DNA from: Eutreptiella sp. 'Long Island Sound 2002'
Lineage: Eukaryota > Euglenozoa > Euglenophyceae > Eutreptiales > Eutreptiaceae
Length of the DNA: 64,000 nucleotides
NCBI GenBank assembly: GCA_964036045.1
Contig: OZ038398.1
Location: 31,503,380 to 31,567,379, forward strand
Direction: 5' to 3'
The notes under the pieces are model-generated. The model worked only from the letters and a program-made list of their open reading frames with translations, had not been told where the DNA came from and made no database searches. The translations under genes and the position numbers were made by a program. This document shows, one piece after another, positions 30,201-45,000 of this stretch; within the stretch, counting starts at the first letter, position 1, and every line of letters starts with the position of its first letter.

Positions 30201-32000
30201 CTTGATGCAACTTGATGCAACTTGATGCAACTTGATGCAACTTGATGCAACTTGATGCAACTTGATGCAACTTGATGCAACTTGATGCAACTTGATGCAA
30301 CTTGATGCAACTTGATGCAACCTGATGCAACTTGATGCAACCTGATGCAACTTGATGCAACCTGATGCAACTTGATGCAACCTGATGCAACTTGATGCAA
30401 CATCATGCAACTTGATGCAACTTGATGCAACTTGATGCAACTTGATGCAACTTGATGCAACTTGATGCATCTTGATGCAACTTGATGCAACTTGATGCAA
30501 CTTGATGCATCTTGATGCAACTCGATGCAACTGGATGCAACTCGATGCAACTGGATGCAACTCGATGCAACTTGATGCAACTTGATGCAACTTGATGCAA
30601 CTTGATGCAACTTGATGCAACTTGATGCAACTTGATGCAACTTGATGCAACTTGATGCAACTTGATGCAACTTGATGCAACTTGATGCAACTTGATGCAA
30701 CTTGATGCAACTTGATGCAACTTGATGCAACTTGATGCAACTTGATGCAACTTGATGCAACTTGATGCATCTTGATGCAACTTGATGCAACTTGATGCAA
30801 CTTGATGCAACTTGATGCAACTTGATGCAACTTGATGCAACTTGATGCAACTTGATGCAACTTGATGCAACTTGATGCAACTTGATGCAACTTGATGCAA
30901 CTTGATGCAACTTGATGCAACTTGATGCAACTTGATGCAACTTGATGCAACTTGATGTATCTTGATGCATCTTGATGCAACTTGATGCATCTTGATGCAA
31001 CTTGATGCAACTTGATGCAACTTGATGCAACTTGATGCAACTTGATGCAACTTGATGCAACTTGATGCAACTTGATGCAACTTGATGCAACTTGATGCAA
31101 CTTGATGCAACTTGATGCAACTTGATGCAACTTGATGCAACTTGATGCAACTTGATGCAACTTGATGCAACTTGATGCAACTTGATGCATCTTGATGCAT
31201 CTTGATGCAACTTGATGCAACTTGATGCAACTTGATGCAACTTGATGCAACTTGATGCAACTTGATGCAACTTGATGCAACTTGATGCAACTTGGTGCAA
31301 CTTGATGCAACTTGATGCAACTTGATGCAACTTGATGCATCTTGATGCAACTCGATGCAACTGGATGCAACTCGATGCAACTGGATGCAACTCGATGCAA
31401 CTTGATGCATCTTGATGCAACTTGATGCAACTTGATGCAACTTGATGCAACTTGATGCAACTTGATGCAACTTGATGCAACTTGATGCAACTTGATGCAA
31501 CTTGATGCAACTTGATGCAACTTGATGCAACTTGATGCAACTTGATGCAACTTGATGCAACTTGATGCAACTTGATGCAACTTGATGCATCTTGATGCAA
31601 CTTGATGCAACTTGATGCATCTTGATGCAACTTGATGCAACTTGATGCAACTTGATGCAACTTGATGCAACTTGATGCAACTTGATGCAACTTGATGCAA
31701 CTTGATGCAACTTGATGCAACTTGATGCAACTTGATGCAACTTGATGCAACATGATGCAACTTGATGCAACTTGATGCAACTTGATGCAACTTGATGCAA
31801 CTTGATGCAACTTGATGCAACTTGATGCAACTTGATGTATCTTGATGCATCTTGATGCAACTTGATGCATCTTGATGCAACTTGATGCAACTTGATGCAA
31901 CTTGATGCAACTTGATGCAACTTGATGCAACTTGATGCAACTTGATGCAACTTGATGCAACTTGATGCAACTTGATGCAACTTGATGCAACTTGATGCAA
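27201..32000. repeat. Higher-order repeat of about 2.57 kb within the satellite
   Basis: Rare variant units recur at matching spacings. CATCATGCAA is at 27831 and 30401. A TCGATG/TGGATG alternating cassette starts at 27971 and 30521, and again at 28781 and 31351. A GGTGCAA unit is at 28721 and 31291. GATGTAT units are at 28391 and 30951, and at 29251 and 31831. All offsets are 2,550-2,580 bp. Within each copy the anchors repeat at about 810-880 bp, so the 2.57-kb unit is itself roughly three sub-blocks of about 855 bp. The small offset differences are multiples of 10, meaning whole decamers were gained or lost. A further GATGTAT at 33511 and related cassettes at 23241 and 23961 suggest diverged members outside these limits. 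Confidence 0.75.
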
Positions 32001-35000
32001 CTTGATGCAACTTGATGCAACTTGATGCAACTTGATGCAACTTGATGCAACTTGATGCAACTTGATGCAACTTGATGCAACTTGATGCATCTTGATGCAT
32101 CTTGATGCAACTTGATGCAACTTGATGCAACTTGATGCAACTTGATGCAACTTGATGCAACTTGATGCAACTTGATGCAACTTGATGCAACTTGGTGCAA
32201 CTTGATGCAACTTGGTGCAACTTGATGCAACTTGATGCAACTTGATGCAACTTGATGCAACTTGATGCAACTTGATGCAACTTGATGCAACTTGATGCAA
32301 CTTGATGCAACTTGATGCAACTTGATGCAACTTGATGCAACTTGATGCAACTTGACGCAACTTGACGCAACTTGACGCAACTTGATGCAACTTGATGCAA
32401 CTTGATGCAACTTGATGCAACTTGATGCATCTTGATGCAACTTGATGCAACTTGATGCAACTTGATGCAACTTGATGCAACTTGATGCAACTTGATGCAA
32501 CTTGATGCAACTTGATGCAACTTGATGCAACTTGATGCAACTTGATGCATCTTGATGCATCTTGATGCAACTTGATGCAACTTGATGCAACTTGATGCAA
32601 CTTGATGCAACTTGATGCAACTTGATGCAACTTGATGCAACTTGATGCGACTTCATGCAACTTGATGCAACTTGATGCAACTTGATGCAACTTGATGCAA
32701 CTTGATGCAACCTGATGCAACTTGATGCAACTTGATGCAACTGGATGCAACTTGATGCAACTTGATGCAACTTGATGCAACTTGATGCAACTTGATGCAA
32801 TTTGATGCAACTTGATGCGACTTCATGCAACTTGATGCAACTTGATGCAACTTGATGCAACTTGATGCAACTTGATGCAACTTGATGCAACTTGATGCAA
32901 CTTGATGCAACTTGATGCAACTTGATGCAACTTGATGCGACTTCATGCAACTTGATGCAACTTGATGCAACTTGATGCAACTTGATGCAACTTGATGCAA
33001 CTTGATGCAACTTGATGCAACTTGATGCAACTTGATGCAACTTGATGCAACTTGATGCAACTTGATGCAACTTGATGCATCTTGATGCATCTTGATGCAA
33101 CTTGATGCAACTTGATGCAACTTGATGCAACTTGATGCAACTTGATGCAACTTGATGCAACTTGATGCAACTTGATGCGACTTCATGCAACTTGATGCAA
33201 CTTGATGCAACTTGATGCAACTTGATGCAACTTGATGCAACTTGATGCAACTTGATGCAACCTGATGCAACTTGATGCAACTTGATGCAACTGGATGCAA
33301 CTTGATGCAACTGGATGCAACTTGATGCAACTTGATGCAACTTGATGCAACTTGATGCATCTTGATGCATCTTGATGCAACTTGATGCAACTTGATGCAA
33401 CTTGATGCAACTTGATGCAACTTGATGCAACTTGATGCAACTTGATGCAACTTGATGCAACTTGATGCAACTTGATGCAACTTGATGCAACTTGATGCAA
33501 CTTGATGCAACTTGATGTATCTTGATGCATCTTGATGCAACTTGATGCATCTTGATGCAACTTGATGCAACTTGATGCAACTTGATGCAACTTGATGCAA
33601 CTTGATGCAACTTGATGCAACTTGATGCAACTTGATGCAACTTGATGCAACTTGATGCATCTTGATGCATCTTGATGCATCTTGATGCATCTTGATGCAA
33701 CTTGATGCAACTTGATGCAACTTCATGCAACTTGATGCAACTTGATGCAACTTGATGCAACTTGATGCAACTTGATGCAACTTGATGCAACTTGATGCAA
33801 CTTGATGCAACTTGATGCAACTTGATGCAACTTGATGCAACTTGATGCAACTTGATGCAACTTGATGCAACTTGATGCAACCTGATGCAACTTGATGCAT
33901 CTTGATGCAACTTGATGCAACTTGATGCATCTTGATGCAACTTGATGCAACTTGATGCAACTTGATGCAACTTGATGCAACTTGATGCAACTTGATGCAA
34001 CTTGATGCAACTTGATGCAACTTGATGCAACTTGATGCAACTTGATGCAACTTGATGCAACTTGATGCAACTTGATGCAACTTGATGCAACTTGATGCAA
34101 CTTGATGCATCTTGATGCATCTTGATGCAACTTGATGCAACTTGATGCATCTTGATGCATCTTGATGCAACTTGATGCAACTTGATGCAACTTGATGCAA
34201 CTTGATGCAACTTGATGCAACTTGATGCATCTTGATGCAACTTGATGCATCTTGATGCAACTTGATGCAACTTGATGCAACTTGATGCAACTTGATGCAA
34301 CTTGATGCAACTTGATGCAACTTGATGCAACTTGATGCATCTTGATGCAACTTGATGCATCTTGATGCAACTTGATGCATCTTGATGCAACTTGATGCAT
34401 CCTGATGCAACTTGATGCAACTTGATGCAACTTGATGCAACTTGATGCAACTTGATGCAACTTGATGCAACTTGATGCAACTTGATGCAACTTGATGCAA
34501 CTTGATGCAACTTGATGCAACTTGATGCAACTTGATGCATCTTGATGCAACTTGATGCAACTTGATGCAACTTGATGCAACTTGATGCAACTTGATGCAA
34601 CTTGATGCAACTTGATGCAACTTGATGCAACTTGATGCATCTTGATGCATCTTGATGCAACTTGATGCAACTTGATGCAACTTGATGCATCTTGATGCAA
34701 CTTGATGCAACTTGATGCAACTTGATGCAACTTGATGCAACTTGATGCAACTTGATGCAACTTGATGCATCTTGATGCAACTTGATGCATCTTGATGCAA
34801 CTTGATGCAACTTGATGCAACTTGATGCAACTGGATGCAACTTGATGCATCTTGATGCAACTTGATGCAACTTGATGCAACTTGATGCAACTTGATGCAA
34901 CTTGATGCAACTTGATGCAACTTGATGCATCTTGATGCAACTGGATGCAACTTGATGCAACTGGATGCATCTTGATGCAACTTGATGCAACTTGATGCAA

Positions 35001-36880
35001 CTTGATGCAACTTGATGCAACTTGATGCAACTTGATGCATCTTGATGCAACTGGATGCAACTTGATGCAACTGGATGCATCTTGATGCAACTTGATGCAA
35101 CTTGATGCAACTTGATGCAACTTGATGCAACTTGATGCAACTTGATGCAACTTGATGCAACTTGATGCAACTTGATGCAACTTGATGCAACTTGATGCAA
35201 CTTGATGCAACTTGATGCAACTTGATGCAACTTGATGCAACTTGATGCAACTTGATGCAACTTGATGCATCTTGATGCATCTTGATGCAACTTGATGCAA
35301 CTTGATGCATCTTGATGCATCTTGATGCAACTTGATGCAACTTGATGCAACTTGATGCAACTTGATGCAACTTGATGCAACTTGATGCAACTTGATGCAA
35401 CTTGATGCAACTTGATGCATCTTGATGCAACTTGATGCAACTTGATGCAACTTGATGCAACTTGATGCAACTTGATGCAACTTGATGCAACTTGATGCAA
35501 CTTGATGCAACTTGATGCAACTTGATGCATCTTGATGCAACTTGATGCATCTTGATGCAACTTGATGCATCTTGATGCAACTTGATGCATCCTGATGCAA
35601 CTTGATGCAACTTGATGCAACTTGATGCAACTTGATGCAACTTGATGCAACTTGATGCAACTTGATGCAACTTGATGCAACTTGATGCAACTGGATGCAT
35701 CTTGATGCAACTTGATGCAACTTGATGCAACTTGATGCAACTTGATGCAACTTGATGCAACTTGATGCAACTTGATGCAACTTGATGCAACTTGATGCAA
35801 CTTGATGCAACTTGATGCAACTTGATGCAACTTGATGCAACTTGATGCAACTTGATGCAACTTGATGCAACTTGATGCAACTTGATGCATCTTGATGCAT
35901 CTTGATGCAACTTGATGCAACTTGATGCATCTTGATGCATCTTGATGCAACTTGATGCAACTTGATGCAACTTGATGCAACTTGATGCAACTTGATGCAA
36001 CTTGATGCAACTTGATGCAACTTGATGCAACTTGATGCATCTTGATGCAACTTGATGCAACTTGATGCAACTTGATGCAACTTGATGCAACTTGATGCAA
36101 CTTGATGCAACTTGATGCAACTTGATGCAACTTGATGCAACTTGATGCATCTTGATGCAACTTGATGCATCTTGATGCAACTTGATGCATCTTGATGCAA
36201 CTTGATGCATCCTGATGCAACTTGATGCAACTTGATGCAACTTGATGCAACTTGATGCAACTTGATGCAACTTGATGCAACTTGATGCAACTTGATGCAA
36301 CTTGATGCAACTTGATGCAACTTGATGCAACTTGATGCATCTTGATGCAACTTGATGCAACTTGATGCAACTTGATGCAACTTGATGCAACTTGATGCAA
36401 CTTGATGCAACTTGATGCAACTTGATGCAACTTGATGCAACTTGATGCAACTTGATGCATCTTGATGCATCTTGATGCATCTTGATGCAACTTGATGCAA
36501 CTTGATGCAACTTGATGCAACTTGATGCAACTTGATGCAACTTGATGCAACTTGATGCAACTTGATGCAACTTGATGCATCTTGATGCAACTTGATGCAT
36601 CTTGATGCAACTTGATGCAACTTGATGCAACTTGATGCACCTTGATGCAACTTGATGCAACTTGATGCAACTTGATGCAACTTGATGCATCTTGATGCAA
36701 CTTGATGCAACTTGATGCAACTTGATGCATCTTGATGCAACTTGATGCATCTTGATGCAACTTGATGCATCTTGATGCAACTTGATGCAACTTGATGCAA
36801 CTTGATGCAACTTGATGCAACTTGATGCAACTTGATGCAACTTGATGCAACTTGATGCAACTCGATGCAACTTGATGCAA

Positions 36881-37050
36881 CTCGATGCAACTCGATGCAA
36901 CTCGATGCAACTCGATGCAACTCGATGCAACTCGATGCAACTCGATGCAACTCGATGCAACTCGATGCAACTCGATGCAACTCGATGCAACTCGATGCAA
37001 CTCGATGCAACTCGATGCAACTCGATGCAACTCGATGCAACTCGATGCAA
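36881..37050. repeat. Homogeneous TCGATGCAAC block, 17 units
   Basis: Seventeen consecutive units carry T2 to C (TCGATGCAAC), creating one TCGA and one CpG per 10 bp. The change removes the plus-strand TGA, so a short plus-strand open frame appears here as a by-product. The block ends with a 9-bp unit at the phase break at 37050. Confidence 0.9.
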
Positions 37051-38780
37051 TTGATGCAACTTGATGCAACTTGATGCAACTTGATGCAACTTGATGCAAC
37101 TTGATGCAACTTGATGCAACTTGATGCAACTTGATGCAACTTGATGCAACTTGATGCAACTTGATGCAACTTGATGCATCTTGATGCATCTTGATGCAAC
37201 TTGATGCAACTTGATGCAACTTGATGCAACTTGATGCAACTTGATGCAACTTGATGCAACTTGATGCAACTTGATGCATCTTGATGCAACTTGATGCATC
37301 TTGATGCAACTTGATGCAACTTGATGCAACTTGATGCAACTTGATGCAACTTGATGCAACTCGATGCAACTTGATGCAACTCGATGCAACTTGATGCATC
37401 TTGATGCAACTTGATGCAACTTGATGCAACTTGATGCATCTTGATGCATCTTGATGCAACTTGATGCAACTCGATGCAACTTGATGCAACTCGATCCAAC
37501 TTGATGCAACTTGATGCAACTTGATGCAACTTGATGCAACTTGATGCAACTTGATGCAACTTGATGCAACTTGATGCAACTTGATGCAACTTGATGCATC
37601 TTGATGCATCTTGATGCATCTTGATGCAACTTGATGCAACTTGATGCATCTTGATGCAACTTGATGCAACTTGATGCAACTTGATGCAACTTGATGCAAC
37701 TTGATGCAACTTGATGCAACTTGATGCAACTTGATGCAACTTGATGCATCTTGATGCAACTTGATGCAACTTGATGCAACTTGATGCAACTTGATGCAAC
37801 TTGATGCAACTTGATGCAACTTGATGCAACTTGATGCAACTTGATGCAACTTGATGCAACTTGATGCAACTTGATGCAACTTGATGCATCTTGATGCAAC
37901 CTGATGCATCCTGATGCATCCTGATGCAACTTGATGCAACTTGATGCAACTTGATGCAACTTGATGCAACTTGATGCAACTTGATGCAACTTGATGCAAC
38001 TTGATGCAACTTGATGCAACTTGATGCATCTTGATGCAACTTGATGCAACTTGATGCAACTTGATGCAACTTGATGCAACTTGATGCAACTTGATGCAAC
38101 TTGATGCAACTTGATGCATCTTGATGCAACTTGATGCAACTTGATGCAACTTGATGCAACTTGATGCAACTTGATGCATCTTGATGCAACTTGATGCAAC
38201 TTGATGCAACTTGATGCAACTTGATGCAACTTGATGCAACTTGATGCAACTTGATGCAACTTGATGCAACTTGATGCATCTTGATGCAACTTGATGCAAC
38301 TTGATGCAACTTGATGCAACCTGATGCAACTTGATGCAACTTGATGCAACTTGATGCAACTTGATGCAACTTGATGCAACTTGATGCAACTTGATGCAAC
38401 TTGATGCAACGTGATGCAACTTGATGCAACGTGATGCATCTTGATGCAACTTGATGCAACTTGATGCAACTTGTTGCAACTTGATGCAACTTGATGCATC
38501 TTGATGCAACTTGATGCAACTTGATGCAACTTGATGCATCTTGATGCAACTTGATGCATCTTGATGCAACTTGATGCATCTTGATGCAACTTGATGCATC
38601 TTGATGCAACTTGATGCAACTTGATGCAACTTGATGCAACTTGATGCATCTTGATGCAACTTGATGCAACTTGATGCAACTTGATGCAACTTGATGCAAC
38701 TTGATGCAACTTGATGCAACTTGATGCAACTTGATGCAACTTGATGCAACTTGATGCAACTTGATGCAACTTGATGCAAC

Positions 38781-39100
38781 TCGATGCAACTCGATGCAAC
38801 TCGATGCAACTCGATGCAACTCGATGCAACTCGATGCAACTCGATGCAACTCGATGCAACTCGATGCAACTCGATGCAACTCGATGCGACTCGATGCGAC
38901 TCGATGCGACTCGATGCGACTCGATGCGACTCGATGCGACTCGATGCAACTCGATGCGACTCGATGCAACTCGATGCAACTCGATGCAACTCGATGCAAC
39001 TCGATGCAACTCGATGCAACTCGATGCAACTCGATGCAACTCGATGCAACTCGATGCAACTCGATGCAACTCGATGCAACTCGATGCAACTCGATGCAAC
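38781..39100. repeat. Homogeneous TCGATGCAAC block, 32 units, with TCGATGCGAC sub-block
   Basis: Thirty-two consecutive TCGATG units run from 38781 to 39100. Seven of the units within 38881-38960 carry an additional A to G change (TCGATGCGAC), giving two CpG per 10 bp. The nested variant-in-variant pattern shows stepwise local amplification. Plus-strand open frames of about 117 codons in several frames are artefacts of losing the periodic TGA. Confidence 0.9.
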
Positions 39101-42100
39101 TTGATGCAACTTGATGCAACTTGATGCAACTTGATGCAACTTGATGCAACTTGATGCAACTTGATGCAACTTGATGCAACTTGATGCAACTTGATGCAAC
39201 TTGATGCAACTTGATGCAACTTGATGCAACTTGATGCAACTTGATGCAACTTGATGCAACTTGATGCAACTTGATGCATCTTGATGCAACTTGATGCATC
39301 TTGATGCAACTTGATGCAACTTGATGCAACTTGATGCAACTTGATGCAACTTGATGCAACTTGATGCAACTTGATACAACTTGATGCAACTTGATACAAC
39401 TAGATGCAACTTGATGCAACCTGATGCAACTTGATGCAACCTGATGCACCTTGATGCAACCTGATGCACCTTGATGCAACCTGATGCACCTTGATGCAAC
39501 CTGATGCAACTTGATGCAACTTGATGCAACTTGATGCAACTTGATGCAACTTGATGCAACTTGATGCAACTTGATGCAACTTGATGCAACTTGATGCAAC
39601 TTGATGCAACTTGATGCAACTTGATGCAACTTGATGCAACTTGATGCAACTTGATGCACCTTGATGCAACTTGATGCAACTTGATGCAACTTGATGCAAC
39701 TTGATGCATCTTGATGCATCTTGATGCATCTTGATGCAACTTGATGCATCTTGATGCAACTTGATGCAACTTGATGCAACTTGATGCATCTTGATGCAAC
39801 TTGATGCAACTTGATGCAACTTGATGCAACTTGATGCAACTTGATGCAACTTGATGCATCTTGATGCAACTTGATGCAACTTGATGCAACTTGATGCAAC
39901 TTGATGCAACTTGATGCAACTTGATGCAACTTGATGCAACTTGATGCAACTTGATGCAACTTGATGCAACTTGATGCAACTTGATGCAACTTGATGCAAC
40001 TTGATGCAACTTGATGCAACTTGATGCACCTTGATGCAACTGGATGCAACTCGATGCATCTGGATGCAACTCGATGCATCTGGATGCAACTCGATGCAAC
40101 TGGATGCAACTCGATGCAACTTGATGCAACTTGATGCTACTTGATGCAACTTGATGCACCTCCCTGCAACTTGATGCAACTTGATGCAACTTGATGCAAC
40201 TTGATGCAACTTGATGCAACTTGATGCAACTTGATGCAACTTGATGCAACTTGATGCAACTTGATGCAACTTGATGCAACTTGATGCAACTTGATGCATC
40301 TTGATGCAACTTGATGCAACTTGATGCAACTTGATGCAACTTGATGCAACTCGATGCAACTTGATGCAACTTGATGCAACTTGATGCAACTTGATGCAAC
40401 TTGATGCAACTTGATGCAACTTGATGCAACTTGATGCAACTTGATGCAACTTGATGCAACTTGATGCAACTTGATGCAACTTGATGCACCTTGATGCAAC
40501 TTGATGCACCTTGATGCAACTTGATGCAACTTGATGCAACTTGATGCAACTTGATGCAACTTGATGCAACTTGATGCATCTTGATGCATCTTGATGCAAC
40601 TTGATGCATCTCGATGCAACTCGATGCATCTGGATGCAACTTGATGCAACTTGATGCAACTTGATGCAACTTGATGCAACTTGATGCAACTTGATGCAAC
40701 TTGATGCAACTTGATGCAACTTGATGCAACTTGATGCAACTTGATGCAACTTGATGCAACTTGATGCAACTTGATGCAACTTGATGCAACTTGATGCAAC
40801 TTGATGCAACTTGATGCAACTTGATGCAACTTGATGCACCTTGATGCAACTTGATGCAACTTGATGCAACTTGATGCAACTTGATGCAACTTGATGCATC
40901 TTGATGCATCTTGATGCAACTTGATGCAACTTGATGCATCTTGATGCAACTTGATGCAACTTGATGCATCTTGATGCAACTTGATGCAACTTGATGCAAC
41001 TTGATGCAACTTGATGCAACTTGATGCAACTTGATGCAACTTGATGCAACTTGATGCAACCTGATGCAACTTGATGCAACTTGATGCAACTTGATGCAAC
41101 TTGATGCAACTTGATGCAACTTGATGCAACTTGATGCAACTTGATGCACCTTGATGCAACTTGATACAACTTGATGCAACTTGATGCAACTTGATGCCAC
41201 TTGATGCAACTTAATGCAACTTGATGCAACTTGATGCAACTTGATGCAACTTGATGCAACCTGATGCACCTTGATGCAACCTGATGCACCTTGATGCAAC
41301 TTGATGCAACTTGATGCATCTTGATGCAACTTGATGCAACTTGATGCAACTTGATGCACCTTGATGCAACTTGATGCAACTTGATGCAACTTGATGCAAC
41401 TTGATGCATCTTGATGCAACTTGATGCATCTTGATGCAACTTGATGCAACTTGATGCAACTTGATGCAACTTGATGCAACTTGATGCAACTTGATGCAAC
41501 TTGATGCAACTTGATGCAACTTGATGCAACTTGATGCAACTTGATGCAACTTGATGCAACTTGATGCGACTTGATGCAACTTGATGCAACTTGATACAAC
41601 TTGATGCAACTTGATACAACTTGATGCAACTTGATGCAACTTGATGCAACCTGATGCACCTTGATGCAACCTGATGCACCTTGATGCAACTTGATGCAAC
41701 TTGATGCAACTTGATGCAACTTGATGCAACTTGATGCAACTTGATGCAACTTGATGCAACTTGATGCATCTTGATGCAACTTGATGCAACTTGATGCAAC
41801 TTGATGCACCTTGATGCAACTTGATGCACCTTGATGCAACTTGATGCAACTTGATGCATCTTGATGCAACCTGATGCAACTTGATGCAACTTGATGCAAC
41901 TTGATGCAACTTGATGCAATTTGGTGCAACTTGATGCAACTTGATGCAACTTGATGCAACTTGATGCAACTTGATGCAACTTGATGCAACTTGATGCAAC
42001 TTGATGCACCTTGATGCAACTTGATACAACTTGATGCAACCTGATGCAACGTGATGCAACTTGATGCAACTTGATGCAACTTGATGCAACTTGATGCACC

Positions 42101-45000
42101 TTGATGCAACTTGATACAACTTGATGCAACTTGATGCAACGTGATGCAACTTGATGCAACTTGATGCAACTTGATGCAACTTGATGCATCTTGATGCAAC
42201 TTGATGCAACTTGATGCAACTTGATGCAACTTGATGCAACTTGATGCAACTTGATGCAACTTGATGCAACTTGATGCAACTTGATGCAACTTGATGCAAC
42301 TTGATGCAACTTGATGCAACTTGATGCACCTTGATGCAACTTGATGCAACTTGATGCAACTTGATGCAACTTGATGCAACTTGATGCATCTTGATGCAAC
42401 TTGATGCAACTTGATGCAACTTGATGCAACTTGACGCAACTTGATGCATCTTGATGCAACTTGATGCAACTTGATGCAACTTGATGCAACTTGATGCAAC
42501 TTGATGCAACTTGATGCATCTTGATGCAACTTGATGCAACTTGATGCAACTTGATGCAACTTGATGCACCTTGATGCAACTTGATGCACCTTGATGCAAC
42601 TTGATGCACCTTGATGCAACTTGATGCAACTTGATGCATCTTGATGCAACCTGATGCAACTTGATGCAACTTGATGCAACTTGATGCAACTTGATGCAAC
42701 TTGATGCAACTTGATGCAACTTGATGCAACTTGATGCAACTTGATGCAACTTGATGCAACTTGATGCACCTTGATGCAACTTGATACAACTTGATGCAAC
42801 TTGATGCAACGTGATGCAACTTGATGCAACTTGGTGCAACTTGATGCAACTTGATGCAACTTGATGCAACTTGATGCAACTTGATGCATCTTGATGCAAC
42901 CTGATGCAACTTGATGCAACTTGATGCAACTTGATGCAACGTGATGCAACTTGATGCAACGTGATGCAACTTGATGCAACTTGATGCAACTTGATGCAAC
43001 TTGATGCAACTTGATGCAACTTGATGCAACTTGATGCAACTTGATGCAACTTGATGCAACTTGATGCACCTTGATGCAACTTGATACAACTTGATGCAAC
43101 TTGATGCAACTTGATGCAACTTGATGCAACTTGATGCAACTTGATGCAACTTGATGCAACTTGATGCAACTTGATGCAACTTGATGCAACTTGATGCAAC
43201 TTGATGCAACTTGATGCAACTTGATGCATCTTGATGCAACTTGATGCAACTTGATGCAACTTGATGCAACTTGATGCAACTTGATGCAACTTGATGCAAC
43301 TGGATGCAACTTGATGCAACTGGATGCAACCTGATGCAACTTGATGCAACCTGATGCAACTTGATGCAACCTGATGCAACTTGATGCAACCTGATGCAAC
43401 TTGATGCAACTTGATGCAACTTGATGCAACTTGATGCAACTTGATGCAACTTGATGCAACTTGATGCAACTTGATGCAACTTGATGCAACTTGATGCAAC
43501 TTGATGCAACGTGATGCGACTTGATGCAACTTGATGCAACTTGATGCATCTTGTTGCAACTTGATGCAACTTGATGCAACTTGATGCAACTTGATGCAAC
43601 TTGATGCAACTTGATGCAACTTGATGCATCTTGATGCAACATGATCCAACTTGATGCATCTTGATGCAACTTGATGCAACTTGATGCAACTTGATGCAAC
43701 TTGATGCAACTTGATGCAACTTGATGCAACTTGATGCAACTTGATGCAACTTGATGCATCTTGATGCAACTTGATGCAACTTGATGCAACTTGATGCAAC
43801 TTGATGCAACTTGATGCATCTTGATGCAACTTGATGCAACTTGATGCAACTTGATGCAACTTGATGCAACTTGATGCAACTTGATGCAACTTGATGCAAC
43901 TTGATGCAACTTGATGCAACTTGATGCAACTTGATGCAACTTGATGCATCTTGATGCATCTTGATGCAACTTGATGCAACTTGATGCAACTTGATGCAAC
44001 TCGATCCAACTTGATGCATCTTGATGCAACTTGATGCAACTTGATGCAACTTGATGCAACTTGATGCAACTTGATGCAACTTGATGCAACTTGATGCAAC
44101 TTGATGCAACTTGATGCAACTTGATGCAACTTGATGCAACTTGATGCATCTTGATGCAACTTGATGCAACTTGATGCAACTTGATGCAACTTGATGCAAC
44201 TTGATGCAACTTGATGCAACTTGATGCATCTTGATGCAACTTGATGCAACTTGATGCAACTTGATGCAACTTGATGCAACTTGATGCAACTTGATGCAAC
44301 TTGATGCAACTTGATGCAACTTGATGCAACTTGATGCAACGTGATGCAACTTGATGCAACTTGATGCAACTTGATGCAACTTGATGCATCTTGATGCAAC
44401 TTGATGCAACTTGATGCAACTTGATGCAACTTGATGCAACTTGATGCAACTTGATGCAACTTGATGCAACTTGATGCAACTTGATGCAACTTGATGCAAC
44501 TTGATGCAACTTGATGCAACTTGATGCAACTTGATGCAACTTGATGCAACTTGATGCAACTTGATGCAACTTGATGCAACTTGATGCAACTTGATGCAAC
44601 TTGATGCAACTTGATGCAACTTGATGCAACTTGATGCATCTTGATGCAACTTGATGCAACTTGATGCAACTTGATGCAACTTGATGCACCTTGATGCAAC
44701 TTGATGCACCTTGATGCAACTTGATGCACCTTGATGCAACTTGATGCAACTTGATGCATCTTGATGCAACCTGATGCAACTTGATGCAACTTGATGCAAC
44801 TTGATGCAACTTGATGCAACTTGATGCAACTTGATGCAACTTGATGCAACTTGATGCATCTTGATGCAACTTGATGCAACTTGATGCATCTTGATGCAAC
44901 TTGATGCATCTTGATGCAACTTGATGCAACTTGATGCATCTTGATGCAACTTGATGCAACTTGATGCATCTTGATGCAACTTGATGCATCTTGATGCAAC

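Noticed and set aside
36842-39124. Plus-strand frames of 70-117 codons reading MQLDATRCNS repeats
   Set aside because: They appear only where TCGATGCAAC blocks remove the periodic TGA, and in more than one frame; they are satellite artefacts.
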